Shown here piece by piece: positions 25,766 to 32,868 of a stretch of DNA of 40,079 nt (position 1 is its first letter; each line of letters begins with the position of its first letter). Made by a program: the position numbers and the translations under genes. The notes beneath the pieces are model-generated. The model saw nothing but the letters and a program-made list of their open reading frames with translations. It was not told the DNA's origin and did not search any database. The DNA is from Akkermansiaceae bacterium (GTDB lineage Bacteria; Verrucomicrobiota; Verrucomicrobiia; Verrucomicrobiales; DEV007), in contig JACKQE010000022.1 of NCBI GenBank assembly GCA_024233005.1, positions 1-40,079 of the forward strand, given 5' to 3'.

Positions 25766-26692
25766 ATGGCAACGGCAGTCGAGCTACAAAACTTGGAGAT
25801 CAGTTTCGGGGCGCCCAGGACGGGTTGCCTCCAGACTCCCTCCGGTTTGCGCCTTGATCTGGCGGCCCCCCTCCTGGGTGGCCCCTCTCAGGATGCGCTG
25901 GAGGCCGGAGAGGACACGGAGTTTCTTTCGGAAGGTCCGTTGTCCATCATCCGTGGACCGGACCGGACAATTGGTCTGGCGCTGCATGCCTGTCAGGAGG
26001 GAATCCAGCAAGGGGCCGCGGAAATCTACACCGCCCTGCTCGGGGCCCTCAACGGACACTCCCTCTACCGGGTTTGGAATTTTATTCCTCAGATCAACGC
26101 GCTGGCGGACGGCCTCGAAAACTACCGCGCCTTCAATCTGGGACGGCACTCTGCTTTCCACGATCACTTCGGTCCGGAAACCATGGAATCGATCCTCCCT
26201 GCCGCGGCAGCGGTGGGGATCGAAAACGGTCCCTTGGTTCTGGTGTTTGTCGCCGGCACGGCCCCGGTTTCCTTTCTGGAAAATCCGGCCCAGATACCGG
26301 CCTACCGCTACCCGGCCACCTATGGCCCGGCCTCCCCCAGTTTCGCGCGAGCCGCGGTGGTCCGTCCTGACTGGAGTGCTCCGATCGGTTACCTCTCGGG
26401 GACTTCCAGTATTCGCGGCCATGAGACCATCGGCCAGGATGACCTGGAGACCCAATTCGCGGTGACGTGGGAAAATGTGACTCTGGTCAGGAAACGGATG
26501 GCGTTGGGAGAAGGCAAACCTCTCCGGGCCAGCTACCGCATCTATCTCCGTCACCGGAGCGACTTCCCCAGAGTCAAAGCCCTCTTCGAGGAACAGGTCG
26601 GCCCCGAGGTCTGCCGGACCGCGACCTTTCTGCAAGCAGACATTTGTCGCCACCCCCTGCGCCTGGAGATCGAGGCCACCTTCACGACCTGA
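25766..26692 (+). CDS. Chorismatase family protein (FkbO/Hyg5/XanB2-like)
   Basis: The 308-residue protein carries the run of motifs that marks the chorismatase family: Arg102-x-Trp-Asn-Phe-Ile-Pro-x-Ile-Asn111, Tyr120-Arg-x-Phe-Asn-x-Gly-Arg127, Glu172-Asn-Pro, YRYPATYGPASPSFARA (180-196), SGTSSI (211-216), ADICR (291-295) and the C-terminal Glu301-Ile-Glu303. Family enzymes convert chorismate to dihydroxycyclohexadiene carboxylate or to 3- or 4-hydroxybenzoate, feeding polyketide starters, aryl-polyene pigments or quinones. Which branch applies cannot be told here. The usual Pro-Arg-Gln after Glu-Asn appears as Pro-Ala-Gln. It is followed 14 bases later by gph. A chorismate-derived metabolite role is inferred. 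Confidence 0.78.
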   Translation: MATAVELQNLEISFGAPRTGCLQTPSGLRLDLAAPLLGGPSQDALEAGEDTEFLSEGPLSIIRGPDRTIGLALHACQEGIQQGAAEIYTALLGALNGHSLYRVWNFIPQINALADGLENYRAFNLGRHSAFHDHFGPETMESILPAAAAVGIENGPLVLVFVAGTAPVSFLENPAQIPAYRYPATYGPASPSFARAAVVRPDWSAPIGYLSGTSSIRGHETIGQDDLETQFAVTWENVTLVRKRMALGEGKPLRASYRIYLRHRSDFPRVKALFEEQVGPEVCRTATFLQADICRHPLRLEIEATFTT

Positions 26693-26705
26693 GCTCTCCG
26701 GCACC

Positions 26706-27362
26706 ATGATCAAAGCGGTAATTTTTGACCTCGACGGCACCTTGCTTGACACCTTGGACGATCTGGCCGATGCCGCCAATGCCATGCTGGCCGCGCGGGG
26801 GCATCCGCCGCATCCCGTCTCCGCCTACCGCCGCTTTGTCGGCGACGGCATGGCGACCCTGGTGCAAAGGGCCCATCCTCCCGGAACCCATCTGGACGAA
26901 CAGGAGCTGGGGACCGCGCTCCGGAGTTATCAGGAGGCATACGCCCAACGCTGGGACCACAAAACGCGGCCCTACCCGGGCATCGAAGGACTGCTCGGTG
27001 CGCTGGTGGAGCAAGGGATCGGGATTGCGGTGGTGTCAAACAAGGGACATGCCTACACCCGGCCCTGCATCGACCACTTTTTCCCCGATCTGCCCTGGGG
27101 CGCCGTCTACGGACAACGCGACGGCATCCCCCGCAAGCCGCACCCGGCCGGAGCGCTCGATGCGGCCTGCGATCTCGGCGTGGCGCCGGAGGCTTGCGCT
27201 TTTGTCGGGGATTCCGGGGTGGACATGCAGACCGGCACGGCTGCGGGCATGGTCACCGTGGGCGTTCTCTGGGGATTCCGCGAAGCGGAGGAACTCCAGG
27301 CAGGCGGGGCCCGGCACCTCATCGCTCAACCGGCTGAGCTCCTGGATCTGATCTCCCGCTGA
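26706..27362 (+). CDS. gph: Phosphoglycolate phosphatase-like HAD hydrolase
   Basis: The 218-residue HAD-superfamily protein has motif I Asp8-Leu-Asp10-Gly-Thr-Leu-Leu-Asp, a helical cap (about 16-85), motif II VVSNKGH, the motif III Lys in RKPHP, and motif IV FVGDSGVDMQTG. This layout fits the Gph/PGP subgroup, which removes phosphate from 2-phosphoglycolate formed during DNA repair or oxygenase side reactions; other small phosphorylated substrates are possible. It starts 14 bases after the chorismatase-family gene and is probably co-transcribed with it. An unusual run of Pro/His (RGHPPHP) lies in the cap. Confidence 0.85.
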   Translation: MIKAVIFDLDGTLLDTLDDLADAANAMLAARGHPPHPVSAYRRFVGDGMATLVQRAHPPGTHLDEQELGTALRSYQEAYAQRWDHKTRPYPGIEGLLGALVEQGIGIAVVSNKGHAYTRPCIDHFFPDLPWGAVYGQRDGIPRKPHPAGALDAACDLGVAPEACAFVGDSGVDMQTGTAAGMVTVGVLWGFREAEELQAGGARHLIAQPAELLDLISR

Positions 27363-27442
27363 TCCCGGAGAAGAGACGTTGGCCCCCAGACCGGCGCTGC
27401 CGAAGTCAAACGGGCGGAGCGATCAGCCCACCGATCCGGAAC

Positions 27443-29005
27443 TCACGGTGCCGGAGACGCCGCCCTCAGGTCGTAGCAGACATACCGTTGCGGACTGCCA
27501 TCCTGCCCTTGTTCGTGCTGGGCCACGAAAAGCAGCCCACGGCTCACGGCAGGGGTAGACCAGGTGTGCGGGGCGAGCCACAGCTGGGCCCGGCTGGTTT
27601 CCTTGGCCCCGGCCGGTGTGAGATCCAGCCAGTGCAGGCTCCCGGTCTCGCCCAGACAAAGGACGGCCCCGTCGACCTGGAGGAGCGAAGCCCGCAGAAT
27701 GCTGAGCCGGTAGTTGCGCCCGCCCACCGGAGCCTCCCAGGTGATCTCGGTCCGCCACATTTCCTTGCCATTTTCGGCGTTGACACACACCAGCTGGGCG
27801 GCCGCCTCGGTCTCACCATCAATGGCGTAGAGATGGCCCTCGATGAGCAGCGGATTCATCCAATGGCAGGCCAGACGATTGGACTGCCAGACTTCGTGAG
27901 CTTTGCCCGCGGCATCGTATTCCAGCATGATGCCCCCGATGGGGGCGCCCTTGGGATACGCGGTGGTCACAAAAACCCGGTTTTTCCCCGGCACCACCAA
28001 GGGAGTCGAAGCATTCACCGAAGTGTACATGTCGGCCCGCCAAGGAAACCGGTCGACGACCCGTCCGTCGATCGGATCAAGGCAAAGCAATCCTCCAGTG
28101 GCAGGATCGCTCTCGCCGCCGGCAAAGACCAGCAGCCTCTGCTGGCCGTGCAGGGTGGTCAGGATGGGAGCGGCGTAACTGCTCCCCCACTCATCCTTCA
28201 CTCCCCAGATCAGTTTTCCGGTCCCCAGATCAAAGGCCCCGACGCAGAGCCCGGGAGTGGCGAGTTTGCGCGCTCTTTCGCGACGGTCTTCCGTGCCATC
28301 GATTTTTTCCCCTTTGCCCCCGACATTGACATAGAGACGTCCGTCGTGGATCAGCGGGGTGGACCCGTGGCCGAAAAATTCCTGCGGCACCTGGAATTCC
28401 GCCGCCAGATCACGGCGCCACACCACCTGCCCGCTGACAAGATCGGTGCAGCTCAGCACACTGGTCACGCCCAGGGTGACCACCCGGTTTTCAGCCACAA
28501 CCGGCCCTCCCCGGGGCCCATTGGCGTAGCCCAGACGGTCTTCATAGGAAATCGGGTAGGATTGGGACCAGTAGCGCCGGCCCGTTTCGGGATGCAGGCA
28601 CTCCAGCGTCTCCCGGCCATCGAGGGCGTGGAAAATCACCAGTCTGTCCCCCGCGATGGCAGGCGAGGTGTAGCCTTCCCCTTTGGACACCTCCCATACC
28701 TTGGCCGGGCCATCCGGCGGGAAAGTTTTCAACAAAGAAGTCTCGGGCGAGGTGGCATTGTCGGCGGGCCCAAGCAGCCGGGGCCAGTCAGAAGTCACGG
28801 CACGGGGAGAAAGGGGCTTGGGAGCAGCGTGGAAGGTGAGACGGTCAAAGGCCTGCGGCTCCGGAACCACTCCCCCGGAGGCAACCGGATGGACCTCGGG
28901 AGGAGCAGGGTCGGGAAAGGCGGCGGGAGCCTGCGCCATCACAGATTCCTGAAGGAACAAACAGGAAAGCGCCAAGATTTCAGGGAAGAACCATCGCATA
29001 CCCAT
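27443..29005 (-). CDS. Secreted PQQ-like beta-propeller repeat protein
   Basis: The protein is 520 residues from ATG 29005; a second ATG two codons later is equally possible. The N-terminus is a signal peptide (MRWFFPEILALSCLFLQESVMAQ), followed by a proline-rich segment. From about residue 90 there are propeller blades of the PQQ_2 type: 'KVWEVSKGEGYTSPAIAGDR', 'GRRYWSQSYP', 'GQVVWRRDL', 'GKLIWGVKDEWGSSYAAPIL' and 'GKEMWRTEI', each with the W-docking tryptophan and the following A-P-x-(I/V) strand. No quinoprotein dehydrogenase catalytic set or PQQ ligands can be assigned, so binding or scaffolding is more likely than PQQ chemistry. It is convergent with gph (80-base gap) and 65 bases downstream of ybeY. 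Confidence 0.85.
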   Translation of the reverse strand: MGMRWFFPEILALSCLFLQESVMAQAPAAFPDPAPPEVHPVASGGVVPEPQAFDRLTFHAAPKPLSPRAVTSDWPRLLGPADNATSPETSLLKTFPPDGPAKVWEVSKGEGYTSPAIAGDRLVIFHALDGRETLECLHPETGRRYWSQSYPISYEDRLGYANGPRGGPVVAENRVVTLGVTSVLSCTDLVSGQVVWRRDLAAEFQVPQEFFGHGSTPLIHDGRLYVNVGGKGEKIDGTEDRRERARKLATPGLCVGAFDLGTGKLIWGVKDEWGSSYAAPILTTLHGQQRLLVFAGGESDPATGGLLCLDPIDGRVVDRFPWRADMYTSVNASTPLVVPGKNRVFVTTAYPKGAPIGGIMLEYDAAGKAHEVWQSNRLACHWMNPLLIEGHLYAIDGETEAAAQLVCVNAENGKEMWRTEITWEAPVGGRNYRLSILRASLLQVDGAVLCLGETGSLHWLDLTPAGAKETSRAQLWLAPHTWSTPAVSRGLLFVAQHEQGQDGSPQRYVCYDLRAASPAP

Positions 29006-29070
29006 GTGTAGGCCAAACCCGGTCACCGGGCAATCGCCGGATTGCGCCGCTCCGGGTGATCCAACGGAGA

Positions 29071-29517
29071 TCAGATCGGCCAAACGACGGCCAGGATCGC
29101 TTCCTGTCGGGCATGCATCAGGTCGCGGGATTCCTCCTCATGATCATCGTGCCCATTGAGATGCAGCAGGCCATGAATCAGATAGAGCAGCGCTTCCCGA
29201 TCCGCGGGTTGCCCCAACTCTCCGGCGACCCGGACCGCGGTATCGGCACTGATGAGGATTTCCCCGTGATGAAAGGTGATGACATCGGTCGGGGTTGGGT
29301 CATCGAGGTATTCTCCGTGCACCCGGGCGATTTCGTCATCGGTCACCAGAGAGACCTCCACCTCTCTCAAACCAGGCAGCAGGCAGGGCGCCCCGGCGGC
29401 GGGAGACTCCAGACACAACGGAAGGGCCAACCGCCCCCGCTCAGCCAGAATCGCAGCCGACACGGGGCTCCCGGGATGATGATCGTAGACGTCCAAGAGG
29501 AGGCTGAAGGCTGGCAT
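29071..29517 (-). CDS. ybeY: Endoribonuclease YbeY (rRNA maturation)
   Basis: The product is 148 residues from ATG 29517 (an ATG at 29544 would add nine residues). It contains the metal-binding signature His-Gly-Leu-Leu-His-Leu-Asn-Gly-His-Asp-Asp-His near the C-terminus, preceded by the family's VSLVTDDEIARVHGEYL and PTDVITFHHGE segments. YbeY is a zinc-dependent single-strand RNase needed for 16S rRNA 3'-end processing and ribosome quality control. The third ligand position, His in most bacteria (G-Y-D-H), reads Asp, with a His one residue later. An Asp-type site, as in Bacteroidetes, or a shifted His is possible. It stands upstream of the PQQ-like gene, without the usual phoH neighbour. 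Confidence 0.9.
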   Translation of the reverse strand: MPAFSLLLDVYDHHPGSPVSAAILAERGRLALPLCLESPAAGAPCLLPGLREVEVSLVTDDEIARVHGEYLDDPTPTDVITFHHGEILISADTAVRVAGELGQPADREALLYLIHGLLHLNGHDDHEEESRDLMHARQEAILAVVWPI

Positions 29518-29666
29518 GACCGGTTCGTGGGATTCCCCTCCCACTCAAGCAGAAGGACCGCGCAGCGCCACCCCGAATACGCGCCCCCGGCATCCGGCAG
29601 AGCCCTCTCCGATCCCCCCCGGTTACCGGACCTCTCCCTCCATTGACCATGGAAACATCTATCGGG

Positions 29667-29694
29667 TTGAAGGCTGCCCCGGGCGGTGTATGCT
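29667..29694 (+). promoter_or_regulatory. Candidate promoter of the DUF502 gene
   Basis: TTGAAG (29667-29672), 16 bases, and TATGCT (29689-29694) form a reasonable sigma-70-type promoter. Transcription would start near 29701, just ahead of the ATG at 29712. This argues against the longer in-frame start at 29643. Confidence 0.4.
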
Positions 29695-29711
29695 CCGGCA
29701 CTCTGTTGCTG

Positions 29712-30581
29712 ATGACCCAAGTGCCCCACCCACCTGAAAGCCCCAAGTCCCCCAGCCCTTCGCCGGGACAGGACCACTTCGAGGACTGGCGGCCCGTCCT
29801 CACGAGCATCCGCAACCGGCTTCTGACCGGTCTGGCGGTGGCCTTTCCCCTCATTGTCACGCTCTGGCTGCTGGCGCTGAGCTACAGCTTCATCCTGACG
29901 GTCGGGCGCCCCCTCATCGACATCGGTTTCAATATTGTCAATCTCGTCCTCGGACACAAGGTGGGGGAACCCGGCTATCTGGTGCCGGCGTCCTGGTTTC
30001 TCAATTTGTTCGGCATTGCCGTCCCGTTGGTGATTTTTTTCTTCCTGGGCTCGATGGCCCGAAATGTCATCGGGGGCCGGATCATTGATCTGGTGGACCG
30101 GATCTTCCTCCGCTTCCCGATCGTCTCGTCGATTTATTCCGCGATCAAGCAAATGATCGACGCCTTTAAAAACCTGGGCGGTCAGAACAATTTCCAGCGC
30201 GTCGTTTACATCGACTACCCGTCCCCCGGGTCCCGCCTCGTGGCCTTCGTCACCGGCCAATACCACGACCAGGACATCGGCAAGCCGGTCACGACGGTCT
30301 TTCTGCCCACCTCACCGAATCCCATGACCGGATTCGTCCTCATCATCGAGGACTCCCGCGTCATGAATTCCAAGCTCACGGTGGAGCAGGCCATGAAAAT
30401 GATCATTTCGGCGGGACTGGTGGCGCCCGTCTCCCCCGAAGCCCCGGCAGCCCCCGTGCCGAGCCCTGCGCCAGCGCCAAGCCCAACGCCTGCGCCTGCG
30501 GAATCGGAACCGGTGGCATTCGCCGGACGATCACCAATCATTGACGGAGGACTCACCGGCTATGAAGACGACCGCCACTAA
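29712..30581 (+). CDS. DUF502 family membrane protein
   Basis: The 289-residue protein has a short proline/serine-rich N-terminus and two membrane helices (LLTGLAVAFPLIVTLWLLAL and FLNLFGIAVPLVIFFFLGSM). Between and after them is the DUF502 core: RFPIVSSIYSAIKQMIDAF, 'FQRVVYIDYPSPGS', and TVFLPTSPNPMTGFVLII. The C-terminal 50 residues are a Pro/Ala-rich tail of repeated PAP/PSP units, longer than usual. DUF502 proteins are widespread inner-membrane proteins without an assigned activity. The start at 29712 is preferred because it follows a promoter-like sequence. It overlaps the next gene by 20 bases, so the two are probably co-transcribed. Confidence 0.85.
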   Translation: MTQVPHPPESPKSPSPSPGQDHFEDWRPVLTSIRNRLLTGLAVAFPLIVTLWLLALSYSFILTVGRPLIDIGFNIVNLVLGHKVGEPGYLVPASWFLNLFGIAVPLVIFFFLGSMARNVIGGRIIDLVDRIFLRFPIVSSIYSAIKQMIDAFKNLGGQNNFQRVVYIDYPSPGSRLVAFVTGQYHDQDIGKPVTTVFLPTSPNPMTGFVLIIEDSRVMNSKLTVEQAMKMIISAGLVAPVSPEAPAAPVPSPAPAPSPTPAPAESEPVAFAGRSPIIDGGLTGYEDDRH

Positions 30582-31404
30582 GACCGCCATGACATCCCCT
30601 GTCTTGCGCCGCGGTCTCCTCGGGCTCGGAGCTCTGGCAGCTCTGATGACCACCGGTTGTGGCGGATCCTCCCCCACGCCCGAGGGGCCGCCTCCCTTGG
30701 TGGTCGGAATGGAGCTGGACTACCCTCCCTTTGAAATGCGAAATGCCGAAGGGGCGCCCGACGGGATCAGTGTCCGTCTCGCGGAGGAATTGGCCAAATA
30801 CCTGGAGCGTCCGGTCCGTATCGAACCCATGGCCTGGGACGGTCTCATTCCCTCCCTTCAAACCAAAAAAATCGATCTCATCATTTCCTCCATGACCCGG
30901 ACTGAGGAGCGGGAGAAATCCATCGCCTTTTCCGATGGGTATGTGACCAACGGATTGTGCATGCTGGTGGGGAAAGATTCGACCATCCAATCGTCCGACG
31001 ATCTGTCGGAAAGCACGGCCAAAGTGGCGGTCAAACTTGGCACCACCGGTCACACCTGGGCCCAGCAACACCTCGAAGGGGTCGAACTCGTGGTCCTCGA
31101 CGATGCCGCCGCGTGTGTCCTGGAGGTGGTCCAGGGCAAAGCCGCCGCCTTCATCTACGACCAGATCTCGATCTACCAGCACTGGAAACGCCACACCGAC
31201 ACGACCCGGCCCATCCTCAAACCCATCCGGGCCGAGACCTGGGCCATCGGCTTGCGCCATGGCGAAAAGGAGCTGCTGGGACGGATCAATGCCTTCCTCG
31301 CCGAAAGCAGGGCCAAAGGACTCTTCGACAATCTCGCCGGCCGCTACATGGCCGATGAAAAGAAGGCCTTTGAAGACCTCGGGGTCCCCTTCATCTTTCA
31401 CTGA
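30562..31404 (+). CDS. Amino-acid-type solute-binding lipoprotein (SBP family 3)
   Basis: The 280-residue protein starts inside the DUF502 gene; GGAGG at 30546-30550 lies 11 bases before the ATG at 30562. A hydrophobic segment ends at a lipobox-like MTTG-Cys33, so it is a lipoprotein. The mature part is a family-3 periplasmic binding protein: LVVGMELDYPPFEM, IPSLQTKKIDLIISSMTRTE (with the ligand-contacting Arg), VAVKLGTTGHTWAQQ, and AAAFIYDQISIYQHW. Such proteins deliver amino acids to ABC importers or act as sensors. No permease or ATPase gene is adjacent, which is unusual. Some relatives are periplasmic cyclohexadienyl dehydratases, and the next gene is a prephenate dehydratase homologue, but ligand binding is the simpler reading. 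Confidence 0.85.
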   Translation: MKTTATKTAMTSPVLRRGLLGLGALAALMTTGCGGSSPTPEGPPPLVVGMELDYPPFEMRNAEGAPDGISVRLAEELAKYLERPVRIEPMAWDGLIPSLQTKKIDLIISSMTRTEEREKSIAFSDGYVTNGLCMLVGKDSTIQSSDDLSESTAKVAVKLGTTGHTWAQQHLEGVELVVLDDAAACVLEVVQGKAAAFIYDQISIYQHWKRHTDTTRPILKPIRAETWAIGLRHGEKELLGRINAFLAESRAKGLFDNLAGRYMADEKKAFEDLGVPFIFH

Positions 31405-31434
31405 GCCGTTCCCCACGAATTGATCCTCTCCTCC

Positions 31435-32292
31435 ATGAATGCCGATGCCGCAGTCTCACCGGATTCTCCTCCAGTGGCTTATCTTGGTCCGGAAGGAACC
31501 TTCACCCACTTCGTGGCCCGGCAACGCTTCGGGGAAAACCACCCCCTGACGCCTCTTCCTTCGGTGGAAGCGGTTTTTGACTATCTCAAGGACCACCCCG
31601 AAGCTGTCGGCATCGTGCCGATCGAAAACTCATCGGGCGGCATCATCACCGCCACCGTCGACCGCATTCTCGACGAGTCGGCCCGGATCCAGGTCCGGGA
31701 GGAAATCGCGCTGAACGTGAAACTGGCTCTGCTCGGAAGGGAGGGCGACACCATTGTCAGAATCTACTCCCACTTCGCTCCATTCCAGCATTGTGAGCGG
31801 TGGCTCCGCGAGCACTATCCCGAGGCCCGCCAGATCACCGCTCCCAGCACCTCCAATGCCATCATTTTCGCCTCCCAAGAGCCCGGGTCCGCCGCCATCG
31901 GGGCGCGGGAAAGCGGCGCCCGCTACGGGCTGGAGGTCCTCCATTACCCGCTGCAGGCGGAAGTCCCCAATGTGACCCAGTTTTTTATCGTCGGCCTGGA
32001 GCCCAATCCGGTTTCCCCGGAAAACCACAAGACCAGTCTCGCGGTGGAACTGCCGGATGCCTCCGGCAGTCTGTTTTCCTTTCTCGAACCGTTCGCCAAG
32101 AGCGGGGTGAATTTGAAGCGCATCGAAAGCCGCCCCATCGTGGGACAACCCAACAAATACCGGTTCTTCATCGAAATCCAGGGCAGCGAGGCCGATGAGA
32201 CCGTCCGGGAAGCTCTCAAATCTGCCAATGCGGTCTCCCTGAGAATCCGGCACCTCGGTTCCTACCCGGCGACCCGGACCTTCAATTCCTGA
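31435..32292 (+). CDS. pheA: Prephenate dehydratase homologue with ACT domain
   Basis: The 285-residue protein starts at ATG 31435. The dehydratase part (about 14-190) shows VAYLGPEGTFTHFVA, VGIVPIENSSGGIITATVD and PSTSNAIIFAS. The ACT domain (about 199-275) has SLAVELPDASGSLFSFLEPF and Glu231-Ser-Arg-Pro234, the phenylalanine-binding signature. It would convert prephenate to phenylpyruvate. Two otherwise conserved active-site blocks deviate: the usual S-H-P-Q-A-L-x-Q-C reads S-H-F-A-P-F-Q-H-C (112-120), and the N-x-T-R-F motif reads Asn179-Val-Thr181-Gln182-Phe183. Activity is therefore not certain. It follows the solute-binding lipoprotein by 30 bases. It is monofunctional, without a fused chorismate mutase. 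Confidence 0.85.
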   Translation: MNADAAVSPDSPPVAYLGPEGTFTHFVARQRFGENHPLTPLPSVEAVFDYLKDHPEAVGIVPIENSSGGIITATVDRILDESARIQVREEIALNVKLALLGREGDTIVRIYSHFAPFQHCERWLREHYPEARQITAPSTSNAIIFASQEPGSAAIGARESGARYGLEVLHYPLQAEVPNVTQFFIVGLEPNPVSPENHKTSLAVELPDASGSLFSFLEPFAKSGVNLKRIESRPIVGQPNKYRFFIEIQGSEADETVREALKSANAVSLRIRHLGSYPATRTFNS

Positions 32293-32505
32293 GTATCGGA
32301 CTCCGGCGATGCGCAAAATCTCTCCCCTCGGTTGGGCCCCGAAGCCGCAGCCCGCCGCCTGTGGGTGGAGATTTTTCCAGTTCTGACACGGTTTCCGGAG
32401 TGCTGCCATCGGTGGCGGAAAAATCCAGTTGCCAAAATGGCCATACCTGCTAAGCGTTACTTACACTCTGTGGGGGAGTTTGATCATTACTTATCTCCCC
32501 CCCTC

Positions 32506-32778
32506 ATGCCCCAATACCTGATGTTTGTCGAAATGATTGGCGACCGCCTCCGCGGCACCTTTCCCGATGTCCCGGGCTGTGAGGTGACGGCAACCACTTT
32601 GGCCGAACTGCGTCAGATGGCCAAATCCGCGCTTCGCGACACCCTGCACGGAGCCGATGCCTTGCCCTTGGCCCGCACCATCCAACAAATCTCGCGCGAT
32701 CCGGCCACCCGCCTGGAGCAACCTCTGGGAATGATATCGGTGAGCTACGAACCCCAGGGGATCAAAGCGGATCTTTGA
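32506..32778 (+). CDS. Orphan HicB-like protein
   Basis: The 90-residue product of ATG 32506 matches the HicB partial RNase-H-like fold: a beta strand (YLMFVEMIGDRLRGTF), the signature PDVPGCEVTATTLAELRQMA followed by a helix with Ala and Leu, and then a helix and strand (PLGMISVSYEP). HicB proteins are antitoxins that cover HicA, a small double-stranded-RNA-binding toxin. No HicA-like frame with a short His-containing motif is seen on either side, and there is no C-terminal DNA-binding domain, so this is either an orphan or has another role. The frame extends upstream but without similarity. Confidence 0.7.
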   Translation: MPQYLMFVEMIGDRLRGTFPDVPGCEVTATTLAELRQMAKSALRDTLHGADALPLARTIQQISRDPATRLEQPLGMISVSYEPQGIKADL

Positions 32779-32868
32779 CCACGGGAAAAGGCTGCCGTTC
32801 CTGCCATGCGCAATGACGCCTGCCATTTTTTCTGCCAGAGGACGGCATTATGAGGCATTTTGTCTCCG

